From DASPUH01 sp035622975 (GTDB lineage: Bacteria; Chloroflexota; Limnocylindria; Limnocylindrales; CSP1-4): a stretch of DNA of 8,782 nt. The stretch covers positions 1 to 8,782 of the forward strand of contig DASPUH010000041.1 of NCBI GenBank assembly GCA_035622975.1, written 5' to 3'. Below the pieces are notes generated by a model. The model was not told the origin of the DNA, searched no databases, and worked only from the letters and a program-made list of their open reading frames with translations. Both the position numbers and the translations under genes were made by a program. This document shows, piece by piece, positions 1 through 5,654 of this stretch (the first letter of the stretch is position 1; each line of letters begins with the position of its first letter).

Positions 1-1431
1 GGCAACGCGACGCTCATGGGCGCGAAGCTGGGCACGTTCGGCGGCTACTTCACCTGGAAGTACGGCTCGCTGTTCATCCTGGGGGTCGCCCTCTGGTCGA
101 TCTTCGCGCTGTCCGGCACCCTGGCCGGCGAGGCGGCGCGCGGCAGCCTCGACTTCGTCGCAGCAGCGCCGTTCGGCAAGCGGCGCATCGCCCTCGAGAA
201 GCTCGCCGCCCACTTCACGGTGCTGTGGGTGTCGATGGCCATCATCGCCGTGCTCATCACCGTCAGCTCGAACGCCTTCGGCGACGCCTCGCTCGGCGAC
301 GCGGTGCCGTTCGTAGGGGCGGCAGGCTTCGTGCTCCTCATCGGCTTCACCGCCATGTGCTTCAGCGGCCTCGCGCTCGTGCTCGCGCCCTACCTGGGTC
401 GCTCCGGGTCGGCCGGCGTCGCCGCGATCGTCATGGTCGTGCTGTGGATGCTCAACGGCCTGAACGTCGGAGGGCCGTTCCTCCTCCTCAGCCCGTTCTA
501 CTGGACGGCCTCGCACGTGCCGCTCGTCGGCCTGTACGACTGGGCCGGTCTTGCCGCAGTGGGGGTCGTCGGGGTCGTGCTCCTGGCCATCGGCGTGGAG
601 CTGTTCACGAGACGCGACCTGGGCGTGACCACCGGCCTCTCGTTGCCCGCGCTACCCAAGGACGTCCTGGGCGTCCACGGGCCCGTGGCACGGGCCTTCG
701 GCGACCAGCTGCCACGTGCCCTCGCCTGGGGCATCGGCATGGGCCTGATGGGCGCGCTCCTGGCGTCGCTCGCCGGACCGTTCGCCAAGCAGATCGGGAG
801 CGAGCAGGACCTGGTCAAGACGTTCTCCACCATGTTCCCCGGGCTGGACTTCAACAGCGCCGGAGCGTGGCTGCAGCTGTACGTCGAGATCTTCTACATC
901 ATCGCCGGCTTCGCGGCCGCGACCTTCGTCTCGAAGTGGGCGTCGGACGAGACCGACGGCCGGCTGGAGGAGATCCTGGCCGTGCCCTTGACGCGCGCCC
1001 GGTGGGTGATCGCCGGCGGGATCGCCGCGATCCTGGCGGTCGTCATAACCACGGCCATCATCGCGGTCGCCATCGCGGCCGGAGCCGCGGCCGGTGGCGC
1101 GTCGGTCGGTGATGCCCTCCTGGGCCCGGCGTCCCTGGGGCTCTATGCCATCGCCATCGTCGGCGTCGGCGTGGCGGTCGGCGGGCTGTGGCGCACCTCG
1201 CTGGCGGCCGAGATCGCCGCCCTCGTCGTGGTGGCCACCTACCTCCTGGACCTGCTCGCGCCGCCCCTCAAGCTGCCCGACTGGGTCCACCAGCTCGCTC
1301 TGACGGCGCACGTCGGCCAGCCCATGATCGGCCACTGGGACGTGGCCGGGGTCATCGCCTGTGTGGTCATCGCCGTCGGCGGCATCGCCCTGGGCGCGTG
1401 GGGCGTGACGAGGCGCGACATCGCGCGCTGA
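1..1431 (+). CDS. ABC-2 type exporter permease, two-half protein (5' partial)
   Basis: Membrane subunit of an ATP-driven exporter; substrate unknown. The frame is open to base 1 and no ribosome binding site precedes the first ATG (base 16), so the true start is probably outside the window. Numbering from that ATG, hydrophobic segments lie near residues 17-38, 67-85, 100-124, 132-149, 179-197, 234-255, 288-308, 329-360, 370-413 and 443-464. Two equivalent cytosolic motifs, G-x-L-x6-P followed by basic residues (G43, L45, P52, R56, R57 and G315, L317, P324, R327, R329), show that the chain is a duplicated ABC-2 permease, like the large exporter permeases of high-GC Gram-positives annotated as polyketide/antibiotic exporters. 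That pattern normally follows a membrane helix and carries an acidic residue just before it (E39; D311/E312 here). No nucleotide-binding domain is present; the ATPase is probably encoded upstream. The protein ends in a basic tail (TRRDIAR). The family is solid; the antibiotic role is only a family label. Confidence 0.88.
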   Translation, partial: GNATLMGAKLGTFGGYFTWKYGSLFILGVALWSIFALSGTLAGEAARGSLDFVAAAPFGKRRIALEKLAAHFTVLWVSMAIIAVLITVSSNAFGDASLGDAVPFVGAAGFVLLIGFTAMCFSGLALVLAPYLGRSGSAGVAAIVMVVLWMLNGLNVGGPFLLLSPFYWTASHVPLVGLYDWAGLAAVGVVGVVLLAIGVELFTRRDLGVTTGLSLPALPKDVLGVHGPVARAFGDQLPRALAWGIGMGLMGALLASLAGPFAKQIGSEQDLVKTFSTMFPGLDFNSAGAWLQLYVEIFYIIAGFAAATFVSKWASDETDGRLEEILAVPLTRARWVIAGGIAAILAVVITTAIIAVAIAAGAAAGGASVGDALLGPASLGLYAIAIVGVGVAVGGLWRTSLAAEIAALVVVATYLLDLLAPPLKLPDWVHQLALTAHVGQPMIGHWDVAGVIACVVIAVGGIALGAWGVTRRDIAR

Positions 1432-1435
1432 CTTT

Positions 1436-1484
1436 CGGGCCTCCCGCCCGCCGGGGACAGGTACAAGGGCCCTTGCAAGGCCCT
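1436..1484 (+). terminator. Two GC-rich inverted repeats after the permease stop (possible terminator)
   Basis: Five bases after the permease stop there is a 5-bp stem, CGGGC (1436-1440) with GCCCG (1446-1450), around a 5-base loop. It is followed by a 6-bp stem, AGGGCC (1466-1471) with GGCCCT (1479-1484), around a 7-base loop. The second hairpin overlaps two perfect palindromes, CAAGGGCCCTTG (1464-1475) and CCTTGCAAGG (1471-1480), so several folds compete. No T-tract follows, so this is not a canonical intrinsic terminator. It could end the permease transcript or be a protein-binding palindrome. Confidence 0.3.
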
Positions 1485-1561
1485 GCGGGGCCGGCCAGAC
1501 TCGCGGCCCGTGACGCGCTTCGTGGCGCACTCCCGGCAACAATCCCGATCTGGTACTGGCT

Positions 1562-1577
1562 AGGCGGTGTGGGCGTG
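1562..1577 (+). promoter_or_regulatory. Ribosome binding site and GTG start choice for the surface protein
   Basis: AGGCGG at 1562-1567 is one mismatch from AGGAGG and lies 7 bases before GTG at 1575. In-frame GTG codons at 1569 and 1578 are the alternatives: 1569 is only one base from the AGGCGG, and 1578 is 10 bases away. All three give almost the same signal peptide. No in-frame ATG lies between the permease stop and this point. The open frame continues leftward to 1188, but that part overlaps the permease in another frame and does not look like protein. Confidence 0.5.
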
Positions 1578-4500
1578 GTGCTGCAGCGTTCTGTTCTCCG
1601 GCCGGTAGCGGTCGTTGTGGTCGCGATACTGATCGCGACCACAAGCTCCACCGGAGTCAGCGCCGCGACTGCGACGCAGGCGAGCCGTCCGAGCTCGGTC
1701 GCCCGTGCGCCGGCCTCGACCACCGCCCCCAACGGGGAGCCTCAAACCAGCCCCACCCTCGTGCCTCCGGCCGCGGCCGTCCGCGCGAGCGGCCCCGATC
1801 CCGCGGTGCTCGACCGCGTGACGGAAGGATTTCCTAGCGCCCGCACCACCCGGGTCCTCGGACGAGAGCACCTGCTCAAAGCCTCAGCCGCTCGACCGGC
1901 CTCCGCAACGAGTGGCCCGCCCTCCAACCCGAACGCGCCACCGCTCCGGCCAGCGTCTGGTGATCCACTCCTGCGCGCCAGCCGCGCGTCCGTGCGTCCG
2001 TCGACGCCCGCGACGGGTGACGTCACTCCCGACGTCACGGGGCCCTCGATCACCGGGACCGTCAAGAACACCAAAGGCACCGTGCTCCAAGGCATCACCG
2101 TGACGGCGTATCCACAAGGCAGCGGCATCGGTCCGGTGTCGACGACCACGTCGTCGGGTGGGACATACGCGGTGGCGGTCAGCGGCGGGGGCTCCTGGTA
2201 CATCGTGTCGTTCGTCGACCCGACGGGCACGTATTTCGGCGGCTACTACGGCGGCGGCGGGTTGATCCTTGACTACGAGTACACCCCGGTGATCACGGTG
2301 GGTTCGGGACCCGTGACGGCCAATGTCACACTGCCGACGGCGTATCACCTCAAGGGTCAAGTGACCGATCAGGTCCATACGGGCATCGGCAGCCTGCAGA
2401 TCAACGCCCTGCCCACGACCGGGCACCTCCTCAACGTCGCGGATGCGACCACCGACGCGGGAGGCAGCTACTCCGTCGCGGTCCCGCCCGGCACCTACCA
2501 CGTCTCGGTCGACGACACGACCAAGACCTTCGCATCCGGCTGCTGGTCCACCACGGGCATCACCGCAGACTGGGCCACCTGCACCGTGTACTCCGTGGTC
2601 GCCGCGGACGTGACCATCGACATGACACTGCCGCCCATCCCGCACGTCACAGGGACGGTCACCAGCGCGTCGAGCGGCCTGGGCGTGTCGGCCTCCCTGA
2701 CTTTGGCTGATGCCAGCAGCGGTTCGTTCATCACCAGCGGTAGCTCAGCCCCGGACGGGACGTACTCCCTCGCCGTCGATCCCGGCACCTACACGCTCGA
2801 GCTCCCCGCCGGCGTCGACAGCGGCTGGTACAGCCGCTCGGGATGGACACCGCAGCGCAGCCAGGCGACCGAAATGGTCGTGACGGCCGGCGGCGACACG
2901 AGCGGGATCGACGTCGCGGTTCCGAGCTTCTCCAACCTGTCCGGCAACGTCGCCGGCAGCGGGTGCACGGTCGGCAGCGTCGAAGTCGACGTGTACGACG
3001 AGTACGCCGGGTTCTACGGCTACGTGGTGACGACGACCGGGAACTACTCGATGAGCGTGCCGCCGGGCACCTACTTCGTCGGGTTCTTCGATGCTTCCGG
3101 CCAGTGCGCCAGCGGGTGGTACGGGTCGAGTGGCTTCGTCGCTGGCAGCAGCGCGGCCTCGCCGGTCGTCGTGACGATGGCACAGGCCGGCTCGGCCAGC
3201 GTCGCGTTGCCCACCGCGCGGGTGCTTCGCGGATCTGCGGCGATCTATGGCAACGTGACCGAGCCCAACATGATCGTCGAAGCCTGGCTGGGTTCCGACC
3301 TCTACTTGACCGGGTCGATCGGAACGGACGGGAACTTCGCCCTGCCGGTCGCACCGGGCACGTACACGATCTGGGTCTCCACGCCCGACGGCTGGCCGGT
3401 CGGCGGCTGGTACCGCGCAGGCGGCCTGACGTATGACCCCTCGGTGGCGACGCGGGTCGTCGTATCGTCCAAGAACGTCAGCATCACCATCGCCCTGCGG
3501 GATGGACCCCAGCTGTCCGGTAAGGTCACCGGGCCGGGTGGCGTCGCCGAGCCGGGAGTCCTTGTCGTGGCCTACCTGAGCGGCAACGAGGTCGGCTGGG
3601 GAACCACCAACGCCAACGGCGTGTATGCCTTCTCCGTGGCTGCCGGCACCTACACCGTCCTTGAGACGGGTGGCGCGGACCTGCTCCCGGGGTGGTATGC
3701 GCACGGGGGGTTCGCTGAGAAGCAGGCGTCGGCGAGCCCGATCGCCGTATCGAAGGACGTCTCGAACATCAACATCGCGGTGCCAGCCGGCCATGACATC
3801 CGCGGCGTCGTCACCGGCGCCGGTGCAGCCGGGCTGCACGACGTCGCCATCGAAGTGTTCCGCGGCGGCAGCCTCTACGAGCTCGGATTCAGCGGCTACG
3901 GCGGCGAGTACAGCCTTCTCGCCATCGCCGGCAGCTATCAGATCGGCTACGTGGATCCGTTCGAGGTATACGGCATCGGCTGGTACAGCGGGTCTGGGAT
4001 CGTGGAGGACTTCGCCTTGGCGGACACCCTCGTGGTCGCCACGACGGACCTGACCGGCCTCGACGTGCAGCTGCAGCCGATGGCGCCGCCTGATGCCCCG
4101 ACCGGCACCATCGGCTCAGGCTTCGACGATGGGGCCATCGTCTCCTGGCTCGCGTCCGCGGGTGACGGCTGGAGCCCGATCACCGGCTACACGGTGACGG
4201 CTTCACCGGGCGGAGCCACGTGCATGACCCACGGCGCACTGTTCTGCAGCGTCACCGGTCTCACCGACGGCACGCCCTACACGTTCACCGTGGTGGCCAC
4301 CAACGCCATCGGCGACAGTGACCCGTCGACGGCGTCGGATCCCGTGACGCCGACCACTGTGCCGGCTCCCCCGACGACCGTGACGGCCGCCGGCGTCGAC
4401 GCAGCCGCGGTGGTCTGGTGGTCGGCCTCGGCTACCGGTCCGGTCACGGGCTATGCGGTCACGAGTACCCCCGGCGGGTTCCACTGCTCGACCACCGGCG

Positions 4501-5633
4501 CCCTCGCCTGCAAAGTCACCGGCCTCACGAACCTGACCTCGTACACCTTCACGGTGTCGGTCACGGGTGCCGGGGGCACCGGCCCCGACTCCGGGCCGTC
4601 GAACGCGGTCATGCCGCAGGCCGGCGCGACGCTCCGTGCCTCACGCCTCGACAACGCGACGTACGGCGACCTGGCCGCCTATCCCAACGACCGCTTCGCC
4701 ACCGATGCAGCGGTGGCGGAGCAGGCATTCCCGTTCGGCGCCCCGACGGTCTACGTCGCCGACGGCCTGAACTTCCCCGATGCGCTCGGGGCCGACGCGG
4801 CCGCAGCCAAAGCGGGCGGACCGGTACTGCTCGTGACCCCGACCTCGATCCCCGCTGTGATCGCGCACGCCCTGTCGTCTCTGCACCCATCGACGATCTA
4901 CGTCGTGGGTGGTCCCGCGTCGGTATCGGGTGCCGTGCTGACCGCCCTGGAGGCCTATGCCACGTCGGTCATCCGCCTCGACAACGCGACATTCCCCGAC
5001 CTCGCCGGCTACCCCGGCGACCGCTTCAGCACCGATGCCGCAGTGGCCGAACAGGCATTCCCTGCCGGCGCGTCGACCGTCTACGTGGCGGACGGGCTGG
5101 CCTTCCCAGATGCGCTGGGGGCCGGCGCGGCCGCCGCGAAGACGGGCGGGCCGGTCCTGCTCGTGACACCGACGTCGATCCCGGCCGCGATCATGCACGA
5201 GCTCGCGGCCCTCCACCCCACCACGATCTACGTCGTCGGCGGACCCGCCGCGGTGTCAGCCAGCGTCATGACCGCCCTCGCGGCCTACGCGACGGACCCC
5301 CCGGTCCGGCTCGACCACACGAGCTTTCCCGACCTCGTGGGCTACGCCGGCGACCGGTTCGGCACCGACGCGGCGGTCGTGGAGCAGACCTTCGGTGGTG
5401 GTGCGCTGACGGTCTACATCGCCGACGGCCTGAACTTCCCCGACGCCCTTGGGGCGGGCGCAGCTGCGGCTGAAGCCGATGGACCCGTGCTGCTCGTCAC
5501 GCCGACCTCGATCCCGGCCGCCGTCGCGCACGAGCTGAGCAGCCTCAGGCCGACCCAAATCTACGTGGTCGGCGGAGCCGCCAGCGTCTCCAGCACCGTC
5601 CTGGACGCGCTCGCGCCCTACTTCGGACCCTAG
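1575..5633 (+). CDS. Secreted modular surface protein: 7 carboxypeptidase-regulatory-like repeats, 2 FN3, 3 CWB2 cell-wall-binding repeats
   Basis: A large exported protein of about 1352 residues, probably held non-covalently on the cell wall by its C-terminus. Residues 1-30 form a Sec signal peptide: R5 and R9, a Val/Ala/Ile core at about 11-21, and likely cleavage after V-S-A at 30. Residues ~31-155 are a low-complexity Pro/Ala/Ser/Thr linker. Residues 159-836 hold seven tandem beta-sandwich repeats of the carboxypeptidase regulatory-like type. Residues 837-929 and 930-1017 are two fibronectin type III domains. Residues ~1024-1352 are three CWB2 (cell wall binding repeat 2) modules. No catalytic domain, LPXTG motif or C-terminal membrane anchor is visible. 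CWB2 modules are known in clostridial wall proteins to bind anionic wall polymers, usually as a set of three; the ligand here is unknown. An adhesin, matrix or scaffold role is inferred from architecture only. The stop codon is 5 bases from that of the opposing gene. Confidence 0.85.
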   Translation: MVLQRSVLRPVAVVVVAILIATTSSTGVSAATATQASRPSSVARAPASTTAPNGEPQTSPTLVPPAAAVRASGPDPAVLDRVTEGFPSARTTRVLGREHLLKASAARPASATSGPPSNPNAPPLRPASGDPLLRASRASVRPSTPATGDVTPDVTGPSITGTVKNTKGTVLQGITVTAYPQGSGIGPVSTTTSSGGTYAVAVSGGGSWYIVSFVDPTGTYFGGYYGGGGLILDYEYTPVITVGSGPVTANVTLPTAYHLKGQVTDQVHTGIGSLQINALPTTGHLLNVADATTDAGGSYSVAVPPGTYHVSVDDTTKTFASGCWSTTGITADWATCTVYSVVAADVTIDMTLPPIPHVTGTVTSASSGLGVSASLTLADASSGSFITSGSSAPDGTYSLAVDPGTYTLELPAGVDSGWYSRSGWTPQRSQATEMVVTAGGDTSGIDVAVPSFSNLSGNVAGSGCTVGSVEVDVYDEYAGFYGYVVTTTGNYSMSVPPGTYFVGFFDASGQCASGWYGSSGFVAGSSAASPVVVTMAQAGSASVALPTARVLRGSAAIYGNVTEPNMIVEAWLGSDLYLTGSIGTDGNFALPVAPGTYTIWVSTPDGWPVGGWYRAGGLTYDPSVATRVVVSSKNVSITIALRDGPQLSGKVTGPGGVAEPGVLVVAYLSGNEVGWGTTNANGVYAFSVAAGTYTVLETGGADLLPGWYAHGGFAEKQASASPIAVSKDVSNINIAVPAGHDIRGVVTGAGAAGLHDVAIEVFRGGSLYELGFSGYGGEYSLLAIAGSYQIGYVDPFEVYGIGWYSGSGIVEDFALADTLVVATTDLTGLDVQLQPMAPPDAPTGTIGSGFDDGAIVSWLASAGDGWSPITGYTVTASPGGATCMTHGALFCSVTGLTDGTPYTFTVVATNAIGDSDPSTASDPVTPTTVPAPPTTVTAAGVDAAAVVWWSASATGPVTGYAVTSTPGGFHCSTTGALACKVTGLTNLTSYTFTVSVTGAGGTGPDSGPSNAVMPQAGATLRASRLDNATYGDLAAYPNDRFATDAAVAEQAFPFGAPTVYVADGLNFPDALGADAAAAKAGGPVLLVTPTSIPAVIAHALSSLHPSTIYVVGGPASVSGAVLTALEAYATSVIRLDNATFPDLAGYPGDRFSTDAAVAEQAFPAGASTVYVADGLAFPDALGAGAAAAKTGGPVLLVTPTSIPAAIMHELAALHPTTIYVVGGPAAVSASVMTALAAYATDPPVRLDHTSFPDLVGYAGDRFGTDAAVVEQTFGGGALTVYIADGLNFPDALGAGAAAAEADGPVLLVTPTSIPAAVAHELSSLRPTQIYVVGGAASVSSTVLDALAPYFGP
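2049..4082 (+). repeat. Seven tandem ~96-residue carboxypeptidase-regulatory-like repeats inside the surface protein
   Basis: The repeats begin at residues 159, 259, 358, 455, 551, 647 and 742 (bases 2049, 2349, 2646, 2937, 3225, 3513, 3798) and end near residue 836. Each opens with a hydrophobic residue followed by x-G-x-(V/A), as in ITGTV, LKGQV, LSGKV and IRGVV. Each has a central G-x-(Y/F)-(S/A) strand, mostly followed by a (P/A)-G-(T/S)-Y turn, then a (G)WY-x2-(G/S)G-type motif, and closes with V-V/I-V strands and a short alternating hydrophobic strand such as DVAVP. The copies are diverged, so this is a protein-level rather than a DNA-level repeat. The fold assignment is from pattern; related SdrD-B-like or Cna-B-like sandwiches are the alternative labels. 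Confidence 0.75.
4083..4625 (+). repeat. Two fibronectin type III domains with paired cysteines
   Basis: Residues 837-929 and 930-1017 each begin with a Pro-rich APP/PAPP linker. Each contains the FN3 hallmarks: a W in strand B (VSWLAS, VVWWSAS), ITGYTV or VTGYAV in strand C, and GLT-x3-x-YTFTV in strand F. Each also has two cysteines placed identically, C-x3-(T/H)-GAL-x-C between strands C and E, probably a disulfide in the exported protein. They most likely act as spacers between the repeat region and the wall-binding end. Confidence 0.82.
4644..5630 (+). repeat. Three CWB2 cell-wall-binding repeats
   Basis: Three modules of ~109-112 residues start at the RLD motif near residues 1024, 1134 and 1245 and run to the C-terminus. 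Each shows RLD...DRF-x-TDAAV, then VY(V/I)ADGL-x-FPDALGA, GGPVLLVTPTSIP and IYVVGG-x-A-x-VS, the order expected for CWB2. The copies are highly similar to one another, also at DNA level around the VTPTSIP segment (near 4840, 5160 and 5490), which suggests recent duplication or homogenisation. The final module ends two residues after the last helix (APYFGP), so the wall-binding region is the extreme C-terminus. Confidence 0.88.
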
Positions 5634-5654
5634 CGGTCTCAGCGGTCCAGGGTC
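5625..5654. terminator. Overlapping inverted repeats between convergent genes (possible bidirectional terminator)
   Basis: The two stop codons face each other with 5 bases between them. Two mutually exclusive stems span them: GACCCT (5626-5631) with AGGGTC (5649-5654), and GGACC (5625-5629) with GGTCC (5644-5648). The loop contains a direct repeat, AGCGGT (5632-5637 and 5641-5646). There is no T-tract on either strand. It is the only candidate site for ending either transcript without running into the other gene. Confidence 0.25.

Noticed and set aside
16..18. ATG at 16 as the true permease start
   Set aside because: The frame is open to base 1, no ribosome binding site precedes it, and the first half of the duplicated permease would lack its first membrane helix.
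1188..1574. Upstream extension of the surface-protein open frame to an ATG at 1188
   Set aside because: It overlaps the permease in another frame, reads as Arg/Gly/Pro-rich shadow protein, and would bury the clear signal peptide 129 residues inside.
2745..3839. 364-codon minus-strand open frame within the surface-protein gene
   Set aside because: Arg/Asp/Gly-rich low-complexity translation opposite clear stalk repeats; no motif and no ribosome binding site sought or needed to explain it.
4644..5630. CWB2 DNA repeats as a mobile or CRISPR-like array
   Set aside because: The repeats are in frame, ~330 bases long, and fully explained by protein modules; there are no short identical repeats with unique spacers.
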